Shown here piece by piece: positions 43,829 to 52,654 of a stretch of DNA of 64,000 nucleotides. Position numbers and translations under genes: made by a program. Numbering within the stretch: the first letter of the stretch is position 1; each line of letters begins with the position of its first letter. This DNA comes from Palsa-504 sp963819785. Lineage in GTDB: Bacteria > Actinomycetota > Actinomycetes > Streptosporangiales > Streptosporangiaceae. The DNA lies in assembly GCA_963819785.1 (NCBI GenBank), contig CAWFXW010000026.1, forward strand, positions 62,001-126,000. Direction: 5' to 3'. The notes under the pieces were generated by a model, which saw only the letters and a program-made list of their open reading frames with translations, was not told the DNA's origin and made no database searches.

Positions 43829-43881
43829 GGGGGTTGTGGCACACGACCCCCGATAGGCGGGGGTTGTGGCACACGGACCCC
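43829..43881. repeat. Two tandem copies of a small hairpin (possible convergent terminator)
   Basis: GGGGGTTGTGGCACACG occurs at 43829-43845 and 43859-43875; each copy is closed by ACCCC(C) to form a 5-6 bp stem with a TTGTGGCACACG-type loop. It lies between convergent genes (the SARP wreck and padR). There is no U-tract. The rest of the 227-bp gap shows nothing else. Confidence 0.55.
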
Positions 43882-43996
43882 ATACCGGATCGTGAGCTGC
43901 GACCACATGGCCGCGCCGAAGCTCACGAAGACCGCTACGCCCTCGGGTACCAGCGCAGCAGCCGGGCCGCGCGGCGCGGCGCCTCATCCGGCGGCC

Positions 43997-44353
43997 TCAC
44001 GCGCTGCCCCAGTTGCCCGCGAGGCGGCGCAGGCCGAGGTCGGCGACCTTGCGCTGCGCGTCGAGGTGAACCCGCAGCGCCTGAGCACCCACGGCCGTGA
44101 GCCGGTAGGGACGGCGGCGGTCGTCACTTTCGACCGGCTCGATCAGGCCTTGCGCCTGGAGACGGGCGAGCGCCTCATAGAGCGTGCCGGGAGGCAGTCG
44201 CACACCGGAGAACGACTCGATGTCCCTGGTCAGGGCGTAGCCATGCCTGGCGCCGTCGGCCAGGCTGGCCAGGATGAGCGTGGCCGGGCCGGCGTACCGG
44301 CCGAGCCCGGTGAGCGCCGGATCCTGCGCGTTATCGGTTTGGCGGCTGGACAT
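43997..44353 (-). CDS. PadR-family transcriptional regulator
   Basis: 118 residues. The PadR winged helix is clear: LILASLADGARHGYALTRDI, GVRLPPGTLYEALARLQAQG, LIEPVESDDRRRPYRLTAVG. A short C-terminal helix (ALRVHLDAQRKVADLGLRRL) would dimerise. PadR proteins repress stress or efflux genes on ligand binding; the target is not evident because no transporter is adjacent. TAGTAT ends six bases before the ATG and there is no Shine-Dalgarno, which indicates a leaderless mRNA. It starts 19 bases downstream of coaE on the same strand. Confidence 0.88.
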   Translation of the reverse strand: MSSRQTDNAQDPALTGLGRYAGPATLILASLADGARHGYALTRDIESFSGVRLPPGTLYEALARLQAQGLIEPVESDDRRRPYRLTAVGAQALRVHLDAQRKVADLGLRRLAGNWGSA

Positions 44354-44371
44354 GCCGCCATACTATATCGG

Positions 44372-45004
44372 CTACCGATCTATCGGGAAACGATACTGCA
44401 GATCGGCCCAGACCTCGGCCACGCGGCGGTCCAGGTCGGCCAGGGATCCGGAGTTGTCGATCACCAGGTCGGCGACGGCGAGACGCTGCTCGCGGCTGGC
44501 CTGGGCGGCCATCCGGGCGCGGGCCTGATCCGGGGTCGTGCCGCGCTGGGCGACCAGCCGCTCGAGCTGCAGCGCCGGCGGCACGTCCACCACGATGACC
44601 AGGTTGAAGCCGCCCGCGCGCCGGTTCTCGGTCAGCAGCGGCACGTCGTGCACGATGATCACGTCGCCGCCGGCCGCGGTCACCGCATCCTGCTCGGCGA
44701 CCTGCATCCACGCCCCGACCAGGGGGTGGACGATGCCGTTCAGCGTGGCGCGCGCGGCGGGGTCGGCGAACACGATCGCGCCGAGCCGTTCGCGGTCCAG
44801 GGCGCCGCCCGGGCCGAGCACGCCGGCGCCGAAGGCCTCGGCGACCCGGGCCAGCCCCGCAGTGCCGGGCTCGACCACGGCCCGGGCGGCGACGTCCGCG
44901 TCGATGATCACGGCTCCGCGGGCGGCCAGCCGCCGGGATACTTCGCTCTTCCCCGACGCGATGCCGCCGGTCAGCCCGGCCCGCAGTACCCGGTGTCCCG
45001 TCAC
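44372..45004 (-). CDS. coaE: Dephospho-CoA kinase
   Basis: 210 residues from the GTG at 45004. The P-loop GLTGGIASGKSEVSRRLAAR, the Asp in VIIDADVAARAVVEPGTAGL, LNGIVHPLV and DVPLLTENRRAGGFNLVIVV match CoaE. It phosphorylates the 3'-OH of dephospho-CoA in the last step of CoA synthesis. TACGCT ends seven bases before this GTG; another GTG two codons upstream (45010) is only one base from it and would be less likely. The gene sits between padR and maoC close to rpsA, as in streptomycetes; many actinobacterial CoaE proteins carry a C-terminal UPF0157 domain, which is absent here. Confidence 0.93.
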   Translation of the reverse strand: MTGHRVLRAGLTGGIASGKSEVSRRLAARGAVIIDADVAARAVVEPGTAGLARVAEAFGAGVLGPGGALDRERLGAIVFADPAARATLNGIVHPLVGAWMQVAEQDAVTAAGGDVIIVHDVPLLTENRRAGGFNLVIVVDVPPALQLERLVAQRGTTPDQARARMAAQASREQRLAVADLVIDNSGSLADLDRRVAEVWADLQYRFPIDR

Positions 45005-45112
45005 GGGCACCAGCGTAGGGAACGGCTAGCGGACCGCCTGGTACTGGGGCAGGCTGCCGGTCTCGCTTGGGTCACGTTGGCCGCCGGCCCGGTTGGGTGT
45101 CATGATCGCTTC

Positions 45113-45568
45113 ATGGCGCTAGTAACCCTGAAACTCGATGAGCTGCATAACCACGTCGGCCAACGCCTGGGCGTCGGCCCGTGGCACGAGGTGACGCAAG
45201 AACAGGTCGGCCTGTTCGCCGACGCGACCGGCGATCACCAGTGGATCCACCTGGACGCGGAGCGGGCGAGAACGGGCCCGTTCGGCGGCACGATCGCGCA
45301 CGGTTTCCTCACCCTCTCGCTGGCGCCCCTGCTGGTGCAGGAGGTCGTCGAGGTGGGCGACGCGTCCGTGGTGATCAACTACGGCCTGAACAAGGTGCGC
45401 TTCCCGGCTCCGGTACCGGTCGGCAGCCGGGTCCGGGCCGACGTGAGCTGCGCCGCGGTGGACGACGTGCCCGGCGGGCGGCAGGCTGCTTATGCCGTGA
45501 CGTTCGAGCGGGAAGGCGGTACCAAGCCGGTGTGCGTCGCCGAACTGCTGCTTCGTTACGGCGCATAG
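45113..45568 (+). CDS. MaoC-like dehydratase (R-hydratase type)
   Basis: 151 residues of the hotdog fold. GPWHEVTQEQVGLFADATGD and QWIHLDAERA hold the catalytic Asp and His of the R-specific enoyl-CoA hydratase motif (D-x4-H), followed by TGPFGGTIAHGFLTLSLAPL and INYGLNKVRFPAPVPVGSRV. It hydrates trans-2-enoyl-CoA or a related thioester. CATGAT ends exactly six bases before the ATG, the leaderless pattern. It converges with rpsA, sharing the bidirectional terminator at 45586-45611. Confidence 0.9.
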   Translation: MALVTLKLDELHNHVGQRLGVGPWHEVTQEQVGLFADATGDHQWIHLDAERARTGPFGGTIAHGFLTLSLAPLLVQEVVEVGDASVVINYGLNKVRFPAPVPVGSRVRADVSCAAVDDVPGGRQAAYAVTFEREGGTKPVCVAELLLRYGA

Positions 45569-45585
45569 GACCCAACGCAAAAGGA

Positions 45586-45611
45586 GCGGCACCCACCGTG
45601 GTGGGTGCCGC
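45586..45611. terminator. Bidirectional terminator between maoC and rpsA
   Basis: A perfect 12-bp stem (GCGGCACCCACC) with a two-base centre, flanked by CGCAAAAGGA on one side and CCCTTCC on the other, lies in the 57-bp gap between the converging genes. Confidence 0.85.
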
Positions 45612-45625
45612 CCCTTCCTACTGGG

Positions 45626-47201
45626 TCAGGACTGGCCGCCGGAGAGCTTCTCGCGGAGCGCGGCCAGGGCCTCGTCCGAGGCCAGCGTGCCGGTCGCCGC
45701 GGCGCCCGGAGACGAGCTCGACGTGACCGCGCCCGGTGCGCCCGGGGCCTGCCGGGAGCCGCCGGAGCGAGCACCACGCCCGCCGCGTGCACCGGGAGTG
45801 CCGTTGGCCGAGGATGCCCCGTCGTCTTCGGACTCGTCGGTCATGGCGGCCGCTTCCTCCTCGTCGGCCTTGCGGGATTCCTCCACCTGCCGCCGGTGCG
45901 CCTCGAACCGCGCCCGGGCCTCGGCGTACTGGTGCTCCCACTCCTCGCGCTGCTTCTCGTAGCCCGGCAGCCACTCGCCCGTCTCGGGGTCGAAGCCCTC
46001 GGGGTACTCGTAGTTGCCCTGCTCGTCGTAGGAGGCCGGCATGCCGTAGAGCGTCGGGTCGAAGTCGTCGCCGACCGCCTCGCCGATGGTGCCCTCGTTG
46101 GCTTGCTTGAGCGACAGGCTGATCCGGCGCCGGTCCAGGTCGATGTCGATGATCTTGACGAAGATCTCGTCGCCCACCTGCACGACCTGCTCGGGAATCT
46201 CCACGTGCCGGTCGGCGAGCTCGGAGATGTGCACCAGGCCCTCGATGCCCTCCTCGACGCGGACGAACGCGCCGAACGGCACCAGCTTGGTCACCCGGCC
46301 CGGCACGACCTGGCCGATCTGGTGGGTGCGGGCGAACTGCTGCCACGGGTCTTCCTGGGTGGACTTCAGCGAGAGCGAGACCCGCTCCCGGTCCATGTCC
46401 ACGTCCAGCACCTCGACCGTGACCTCCTGGCCCACCTCGACGACCTCACCGGGGTGGTCGATGTGCTTCCAGGACAGCTCGGACACGTGCACCAGGCCGT
46501 CCACGCCGCCAAGGTCGACGAACGCGCCGAAGTTGACGATCGAGGAGACCACGCCCTTGCGGATCTGGCCCTTGGACAAGGTGTTGAGGAAGGTGTGGCG
46601 GACCTCGGACTGGGTTCTGCTCGAGCCAGGCCCGGCGGGACAGGACCACGTTGTTGCGGTTCTTGTCCAGCTCGATGATCTTGGCTTCGATCTCGCGGCC
46701 GACGTAGGGCTGCAGGTCGCGGACGCGGCGCATCTCCACCAGGGAGGCGGGCAGGAAGCCGCGCAGCCCGATATCGAGGATCAGGCCGCCCTTGACGACC
46801 TCGATCACCGTGCCGGTGACCACGCCGTCCTCGTCCTTGATCTTCTCGATCGTGCCCCAGGCCCGCTCGTACTGGGCCCGCTTCTTGGACAGGATCAGGC
46901 GGCCCTCTTTGTCCTCCTTCTGGAGGACCAGGGCCTCGATGTGCTCGCCGGTCTTGACCACGTCGTGCGGGTCAACGTCATGCTTGATGGACAGTTCGCG
47001 GGAGGGAATCACGCCTTCTGTCTTGTAGCCGATATCGAGCAAGACCTCGTCTCGGTCGACTTTGACGACTGTTCCTTCGACGATGTCACCGTCGTTGAAA
47101 TACTTGATGGTCTCGTCGATCGCGGCGAGGAATGCCTCCTCGGACCCGATGTCGTTGACCGCCACCTTGGGGGTCGAGTTGGCTTGCGTGCTGCTCGTCA
47201 T
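45626..47201 (-). CDS. rpsA: 30S ribosomal protein S1, interrupted by a one-base insertion
   Basis: The first frame starts MTSSTQANSTPKVAVNDIGS and contains S1 repeats 1-2 (GDIVEGTVVKVDRDEVLLDI, GVVTGTVIEVVKGGLILDIG) up to SRRAWLEQ. The second frame continues from SKGQIRKGVVSSIVNFGAFV with repeats 3-4 (GQVVPGRVTKLVPFGAFVRV) to an acidic/Gly-rich tail. The two join in frame if one of the two T residues at 46615-46616 (an A on the coding strand) is removed, giving WLEQTQSEVRHTFLNTLSKG, the expected linker, and a 524-residue protein. As S1 is essential, this is most likely a sequence error, or else a recent lesion. It starts at ATG 47201 with a ~195-base leader. Confidence 0.9.
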
Positions 47202-47401
47202 GTGTGGGTTGGCTCCGGATGCGGACAGGGAAAGGTTTTCGGACACGCCGCAAAACCGTGCACCCCAGAATGACCAGAAATCGCAGGACCTACCGGAACC
47301 AGCACGGGCCGACCACGGCACGCCCGGCGGCCGCCAGCCCGGTCACGCGATGTGATGTCACGCAACCACGACGGAACGCACGAGGACACGGCGCAGCGTT
47401 C

Positions 47402-47430
47402 AGGATATGAGAGCCGCGTCGAAGGGTCAA
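47402..47430 (-). promoter_or_regulatory. rpsA promoter
   Basis: On the minus strand TTGACC (47430-47425) and TATCCT (47407-47402) are separated by exactly 17 bases. The predicted start near 47395 gives a leader of about 195 bases, long enough for the S1 autoregulation known in other bacteria. Confidence 0.65.
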
Positions 47431-47461
47431 TTCAGACCGGCCACAATAGGGTCTCAGTGTT

Positions 47462-47530
47462 GGCCCGGGGGCCCAGGGGCCGGGCCCGGGGGCCCGGGGG
47501 TCTGGGGGCCCGGGGGTTCTGGGGGTCTGG
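47462..47530. repeat. Low-complexity GGGCCC/GGGGG tract
   Basis: About 70 bases of repeated G4-G5 runs alternating with CCC or TCT (for example GGGCCCGGGGGCCCGGGGG). It lies between polA and the rpsA promoter. The plus strand could form G-quadruplexes. Nothing coding is seen between 47202 and 47675 apart from the promoter and hairpins. Confidence 0.7.
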
Positions 47531-47652
47531 GCGCTACGGCGAACAGCGCGGCGAAGCCGCCCTCACGCGGTCCGCGAGGGGCCAACGGCCCCTCCGGCCG
47601 CGCGACACTACGGCGAGGTACCACAGCGCGGGCGCGAAGCGCAGCGGGGGTT

Positions 47653-47672
47653 CCGGGGGGTCGTCCCCCCGG
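47653..47672 (-). terminator. Hairpin after polA
   Basis: CCGGGGGG and CCCCCCGG pair around TCGT immediately beyond the polA stop (47676). A second 8-bp stem (GAGGGGCC/GGCCCCTC, 47576-47594) lies further downstream. Neither has a U-tract, common for actinobacterial terminators. Confidence 0.6.
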
Positions 47673-47675
47673 GAG

Positions 47676-50444
47676 TTAATGCGCCGCTTCGTCCCAGGTT
47701 CGGCCGGTGCCGACCGAGACATCGAGCGGGACGCGCAGCGCGGCGGCGCCGGCCATGGCGGCGCAGACCAGGTTGCGGGCCCGGTCGTACTCGCCGGGCG
47801 CGACCTCGATGAGCAGCTCGTCGTGGACCTGGAGCAGCATCCGGGAACGCAGCCCCGCGCCGGTCAGCGAGCTGTCCACGGCCAGCATGGCCACCTTGAT
47901 CACGTCGGCGGCCGAACCCTGGATGGGCGCGTTCAGCGCCATGCGTTCGGCCATCTCCCGCCGCTGCCTGTTGTCCGAGGTCAGGTCGGGCAGGTAGCGG
48001 CGCCGGCCCATCATCGTCGCGGTGTAGCCGTCCATCCGGGCCCGGGAGACGACCTCGTGCAGGTAGTCCCGCACGCCGCCGAACTCCTTGAAGTACTCCT
48101 CCATCAGCGCGCGCGCTTCCTCGGTGCTGATCCGCAGCTGCTGGGACAGCCCGAACGCGGACAGGCCATAGGCCAGGCCGTAGTTCATCGCCTTGATCTT
48201 GGCCCGCAGCTCCGGCCCCACTTCCTCGGGCGGCAGGCCGAACACGCGCGAGGCGGTGGCGGCGTGGAAGTCATGCCCGGACTCGAACGCCGCGATCAGC
48301 GCCTCGTCGCCGGACAGGTGCGCCATGATGCGCAGCTCGATCTGGCTGTAGTCCGCGGTGAGCAGGCACTCATAGCCCTCGCCGACGATGAAGCCCTTGC
48401 GTATCTGGCGGCCGAGTTCGCTGCGGATCGGGATGTTCTGCAGGTTCGGGTCGGTTGAGGACAGCCGGCCGGTGGCCGCGATGGTCTGGTTGAAGGTGGT
48501 GTGGATCCGGCCGTCCTCGCCGGCCATCGGCATCAGCGAGTCCACGATCGTCATCAGCTTGGACACGTCGCGGTGCCGCAGCAGGTGCTCGAGCAGCGGA
48601 TCGCCGGTCTGGGCGAGCAGGCTGGTCAGCGCCTCGGAGTCGGTGGTGTAGCCGGTCTTGATCCGCTTGGTCTTGGGCAGGCTGCGCTCGGTGAACAAGA
48701 TCTCCTGCAGCTGCTTGGGCGAGCCGAGGTTGAACTCGTGCCCGACCACGGCGTACGCGGCCTGCTCGGCCGCCTTCACCTCACCGTGCAGCGTGGCGGA
48801 CATGGCCGCGAAGTGGTCGATGTCGGCGGCGATCCCGGTGCGCTCCATCTTGGCCAGCACCGAGACCAGCGGCAGCTCCAGCTCGCGCAGCAGCGCGCCG
48901 GCCTCGCGGCGATCCAGGTCGGCGTCGAGCGCCGCGGCCAGCTGGAGGGTGGCCTGGGCGCGCAGCACGAGCCCGGTCGCGGCGTCACGCTCGGCGGACC
49001 CGTCCAGGGTGAGCTGGCCGTCTTCGGAGTCCTCGCGCAGCTCCTGGCCCGTGTAGCGCAGGGTCAGGTCGGCCAGGTCGAAGGTGCGCTGGCCCGGCAG
49101 CGCCAGGTAGGCCGCCAGCGCGGTGTCGCACTCCAGGCCCGCCAGGGTGAAGCCACGGGCCGCGAAGGCGTGCATCGGGCCCTTGGCGTCGTGCAGGACC
49201 TTCGGGTGCGCGGGGTCGGCCAGCCAGGCGGCCAGGGCCCGCTCGTCGTCGTCGGTCAGGGCCGTGGGGTCGATGTGCGCGCCGTGCCCATCCGGGGCCG
49301 CGATGGCCACGGCAGTTAGGTTCCCCGTGCCGCGTCCCCAGGTTCCGGCCGCTGCCAGGCCGGACCGTTCGGCAGAAATATGAGCGGCCAGCCAGGACGC
49401 GACCTGATCGGGTCCGAGCAGGTCGGCCACCACTTCGAGCGCCTGTTTCGCCGCCGGGTCGGGGCCGGCCTGGTCCGGCGCGCCGACGGTGCTGATCAGG
49501 CCGTGCGGCAGCGTCTGGTACAGCCGGTCGCGCAGCACCCGGAACTGCAGGGTGTCGAAGAGCTGGTGGATCGTCTCGCGGTCCCAGGCGGTCGGCAGCA
49601 GGTCGCCGGGGACGGCACCGACGGTCTCGGCGGGCAGGTCGGTGAGCAGCGAGGTGAGCTGGCGGTTGCGCAGCACGCTGGCCAGGTGCTCGCGCAGCGC
49701 GTCGCCCGCCTTGCCCTTGACCTCGTCGACCCGGTCCACCAGGTTGGCCAGCGAGCCGAACTCCGCGATCCACTTGGTCGCGGTCTTCTCCCCCACGCCC
49801 GGGATACCGGGCAGGTTGTCGCTCGGGTCGCCGCGGACCGCGGCGAAGTCGGGGTACTGAGACGGGGAGAGCCCGTACTTTTCCTGCACCGTTTCCGGGG
49901 TGAAGCGGGTCATCTCGGTGATGCCGCGGCGGGTCATCAGCACCGTGACCCGGTCGCTCACCAGCTGGAGCACGTCGCGGTCGCCGGTGACGATCAGGAC
50001 GTCCATCTTCTCGGCCGCGGCCTCGGTGGCCAGGGTGGCGATGATGTCGTCGGCCTCGTAGCCGGGCGCGGACAGCCGGCGGATGCCCAGCGCGTCGAGC
50101 ACCTCGAAGATCAGGCTGAGCTGGCTGCGGAAGTCTTCCGGGGTCTCGCGCCGGTTGGCCTTGTACTCGACCCACTGCTCGTGCCGGAACGTCGGCTCGC
50201 CGCGGTCGAAGGCCACCGCGACGTGGGTCGGTTTCTCGTCACGCAGCACGTTGATGAGCATCGCGGTGAACCCGTACACCGCGTTGGTGGGCTGACCGGT
50301 GGTCGTGGAGAAGTTCTCGATCGGCAGGGCGAAGAATGCCCGGTACGCGAGCGAATGGCCGTCGAGCAGGAGCAGCCGGTCTTGAGCTGCCCCGTCCTGA
50401 GCTGCCCCGTCTTGAGTTGCAGAGTCTGGTACTTGGGTCGCCAC
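47676..50444 (-). CDS. polA: DNA polymerase I
   Basis: 922 residues. The 5'-3' exonuclease domain starts RLLLLDGHSLAYRAFFALPI and has YEADDIIATLATEAAAEKMD and PGVGEKTATKWIAEFG. The central 3'-5' exonuclease-like domain lacks the proofreading acidic set, as in actinomycetes. The polymerase domain has DYSQIELRIMAHLSGDEALI (motif A), KAMNYGLAYGLSAFGL (motif B) and LQVHDELLIEV (motif C). It removes primers and fills gaps. The N-terminus contains three 15-bp repeats (50381-50425, TQDGAAQDGAAQD). TAGGAT ends seven bases before the GTG start, so the mRNA may be leaderless. Confidence 0.97.
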   Translation of the reverse strand: MATQVPDSATQDGAAQDGAAQDRLLLLDGHSLAYRAFFALPIENFSTTTGQPTNAVYGFTAMLINVLRDEKPTHVAVAFDRGEPTFRHEQWVEYKANRRETPEDFRSQLSLIFEVLDALGIRRLSAPGYEADDIIATLATEAAAEKMDVLIVTGDRDVLQLVSDRVTVLMTRRGITEMTRFTPETVQEKYGLSPSQYPDFAAVRGDPSDNLPGIPGVGEKTATKWIAEFGSLANLVDRVDEVKGKAGDALREHLASVLRNRQLTSLLTDLPAETVGAVPGDLLPTAWDRETIHQLFDTLQFRVLRDRLYQTLPHGLISTVGAPDQAGPDPAAKQALEVVADLLGPDQVASWLAAHISAERSGLAAAGTWGRGTGNLTAVAIAAPDGHGAHIDPTALTDDDERALAAWLADPAHPKVLHDAKGPMHAFAARGFTLAGLECDTALAAYLALPGQRTFDLADLTLRYTGQELREDSEDGQLTLDGSAERDAATGLVLRAQATLQLAAALDADLDRREAGALLRELELPLVSVLAKMERTGIAADIDHFAAMSATLHGEVKAAEQAAYAVVGHEFNLGSPKQLQEILFTERSLPKTKRIKTGYTTDSEALTSLLAQTGDPLLEHLLRHRDVSKLMTIVDSLMPMAGEDGRIHTTFNQTIAATGRLSSTDPNLQNIPIRSELGRQIRKGFIVGEGYECLLTADYSQIELRIMAHLSGDEALIAAFESGHDFHAATASRVFGLPPEEVGPELRAKIKAMNYGLAYGLSAFGLSQQLRISTEEARALMEEYFKEFGGVRDYLHEVVSRARMDGYTATMMGRRRYLPDLTSDNRQRREMAERMALNAPIQGSAADVIKVAMLAVDSSLTGAGLRSRMLLQVHDELLIEVAPGEYDRARNLVCAAMAGAAALRVPLDVSVGTGRTWDEAAH

Positions 50445-50536
50445 GGGTTCGATCCTATTGGCCGAACGGGCGGTGGTGTCCCCGTCCGCTACCTGCGTGC
50501 GCGAAGTGGCGGACGGGGACGTTGGTTATGGGGCGG

Positions 50537-51877
50537 TTATGAGGAGAACGCGAAGATGGTGGTCGTGTCCTGGGTCTGGCCCGCCTTCAGCTCGGTGGAG
50601 GGGAAGTTGGACTGGTTGGGCGAGTCCGGGAAGTGCTGGGTCTCGAAGGTGTACGCGGCACCCTGGCGGTAAGCGTGGCCGCTGATGCCCACCAGCGTCC
50701 CGGTCAGGAAGTTGCTGGTGTAGAACTGAACGCCGGGCTGGTCCGTCCATACGGTGAGCTCACGGCCGCTGGACGGGTCGAGGGCCTTGGCGGCGAGGTT
50801 GAGCCCGAGCGGACCGCTGTGACCGGGGTTCAGCACCCAGTTGTGGTCGTAGCCCTGCGCTTCCAGGAGCTGGTTGAAGCCCGGGGAATGGTCCGGCGCG
50901 CTGACGTCCTGGATACGGGCACCCATCTGGAAGAAGCGGGTGAAGTCGAACGGCGTGCCGAACACCGACGCGTTGAAGCCGAGCGGGATCGAGGTGGTGT
51001 CGGTCGGCGTGTACTTGTTCGCGTTGATCAGGATCAGCTGGTGGTACGCCGAGCCCGGGAAGGAGCTCTCGCCGGCCAGGTTGAAGTAGCTGTGGTTGGT
51101 CAGGTTGACGATGGTGTTGAGGGTCTTGGACAGGTTGGTCGTGGTGTAGTGCAGGACCAGCTGGTTGGCGTTGTTCAAGGTGTAGGTCAGCACGACCTTG
51201 ATCGCGGCCGGGTAGCCGGTGCAGCCGTTCGGGCAGCCGGGAGAGTTGGCGGGGTAGCCCTCGTCGCCGTTCGGGCTGTTCAGCGTGAGCTGCACGCCGA
51301 CGGAGCCGTTACCCTTGACCGCCTGGCTAGCCCAGACGTGGTTGCCGAAGCCGACGATCCCGCCGTGCAGGGCGTTCGGCCCGTTGTTGACGGGGAGGGT
51401 GTACGTGACCTTCCCCTGGCTCGGCTGGTCGAGGCTGAAGGTGCCCTTGGCGATCCGGTTGGCGTAGCGGCCGACGGTCTCGCCGAAGTACACGCCGGTG
51501 GTCGGGGCCACTGGCGGGCTGTCGAACTTGACGTAGTCCGCGAGGGTCTTGAAGCCGAGCACTACGTCGGCCGCGACCCCGTTCTTGCCCGGTACCCAGA
51601 TGTCTCGGACGGTCGCGCCGTAGGTGATGATCTGGACGCGCATGCCGCGGTCGTTGCGAAGCGTGTACTGGAATACGGGAACGTCGTGCCCGGCGTACTT
51701 ATCGAACGCGGAGCCGAAGAACGCCCTGCTGACGCTCAGGGCGGGTGCAGCTGGCGTGGCGCTCGCCGCCTGCGCTTGGGTGGCCGCTACGGATCCGCCG
51801 ACGGCTATCGCCACCATCGCGGCCAAGCCCATCAGGGCCGGCCGTCGGAGACGGCGCTGTCTTCCGATCTCGCGCAT
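50537..51877 (-). CDS. Secreted aldose 1-epimerase
   Basis: 446 residues. A signal peptide (RRPALMGLAAMVAIAVGGSV, cleavage near AQA) precedes an aldose-epimerase beta-sandwich: RVQIITYGATVRDIWVPGKN, GRYANRIAKGTFSL, NGPNALHGGIVGFGNHVW (first catalytic His), LTNHSYFNLAG (second His), YDHNW and late VQFYTSNFL with FETQHFPDSPNQ (catalytic Glu). It interconverts alpha and beta anomers of hexoses outside the cell. An insert with two Cys (NSPGCPNGCTGYP) is unusual. The ATG at 51877 has AAAGGAG upstream. A LacI-type operator lies at 51913-51927. Confidence 0.9.
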   Translation of the reverse strand: MREIGRQRRLRRPALMGLAAMVAIAVGGSVAATQAQAASATPAAPALSVSRAFFGSAFDKYAGHDVPVFQYTLRNDRGMRVQIITYGATVRDIWVPGKNGVAADVVLGFKTLADYVKFDSPPVAPTTGVYFGETVGRYANRIAKGTFSLDQPSQGKVTYTLPVNNGPNALHGGIVGFGNHVWASQAVKGNGSVGVQLTLNSPNGDEGYPANSPGCPNGCTGYPAAIKVVLTYTLNNANQLVLHYTTTNLSKTLNTIVNLTNHSYFNLAGESSFPGSAYHQLILINANKYTPTDTTSIPLGFNASVFGTPFDFTRFFQMGARIQDVSAPDHSPGFNQLLEAQGYDHNWVLNPGHSGPLGLNLAAKALDPSSGRELTVWTDQPGVQFYTSNFLTGTLVGISGHAYRQGAAYTFETQHFPDSPNQSNFPSTELKAGQTQDTTTIFAFSS

Positions 51878-51912
51878 ACTTGCGCTCCTTTCATGGACAG
51901 GTTTTACCCCGA

Positions 51913-51927
51913 TTGTGAGCGCTAACA
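51913..51927. promoter_or_regulatory. LacI/GalR-type operator upstream of the aldose epimerase gene
   Basis: TTGTGAGCGCTAACA is a near-palindrome with the central AGCGCT typical of LacI-family sites, 36 bases before the start codon. Sugar-dependent repression is likely; no regulator gene is adjacent. Confidence 0.6.
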
Positions 51928-52089
51928 TGACTGAAGTCACCCCTTAAGTCACAAAATCTTCCGCCGGAATTGTGGGATCTCGTGACGTACCGGCATATCG
52001 AGGGGTCTGGCGGCTCGCCTGGGCCATCGTGGCGAACGGCCCGCGCTTGCATGGCAACCTGTAGGTGGGCCGGGCAAGCGGAGGTACGC

Positions 52090-52559
52090 ATGGATCAGGA
52101 GATGCTGGACGCGATCATGGCGCGGACGGTGGCCGAGGACACGCTCGCGGGCCGGATGGGCATCACGATCGTGTCCGCGTCGGCGTCGCGGGTGGTGGCC
52201 ACCATGCCGGTCGCGGGCAACACCCAGCCGCAGGGCCTGCTGCACGGGGGCGCGTCCTGCGTGCTCGCGGAGACCGCCGGATCGCTCGGCGCGTTCCTGC
52301 ACGCGGGAGCGGGCGCGGCCGTGGCGCGGGCGCGGGCGCGGGCCGGACGGTGGTCGGGATCGAGATCAGCGCGACGCACCACCGGGGCGCCCGGCACGGC
52401 GAGGTCACGGCCGTGGCCACCCTCGCGCACGGGGGCCGGACGCTGGCCACCTATGACATCGTTGTCACGGATGCGGGCGGCCACCGCGTGTGCACGTCCC
52501 GGCTGACCTGCCTGATCAGGGACCGGGCGCCCGGCCCGGACCTGAACGGCGCCAGCTAG
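52090..52559 (+). CDS. PaaI-type hotdog thioesterase, frameshifted
   Basis: The first frame (ATG 52090 with GGAGGT upstream) encodes the front half: GRMGITIVSASASRVVATMP, then NTQPQGLLHGGASCVLAETA GSLG-type residues of the PaaI/YbgC-like thioesterase active site. The rest (TVVGIEISATHHRGARHGEV, TLAHGGRTLATYDIVVTDAG, CTSRLTCLIRDR) is in another frame ending at 52559. The break lies in a GGGCGC-type repeat at 52306-52346, where about ten extra residues would also be inserted, so repeat expansion by slippage is likely. The intact protein would hydrolyse aromatic or acyl-CoA thioesters. Position between polA/galM and the ANTAR regulator matches streptomycetes. Confidence 0.75.
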
Positions 52560-52654
52560 CTGGATAAACGGAAAGTGACCGGCAGGTAATCAGCGGTTCG
52601 CAGCGGAGCGGCGCCCCTTTTGCAAGGTACGGCGGCCGGTCGCTAACGTGGTGA

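Noticed and set aside
43829..43881. Twin hairpins as a CRISPR-like array
   Set aside because: Only two units with a 13-bp spacer that is too short, and no cas genes.
47352..48458. Plus-strand frame of 368 codons overlapping the polA end
   Set aside because: Antisense of polA and a GC-rich intergenic tract; no family-like sequence and no start signals.
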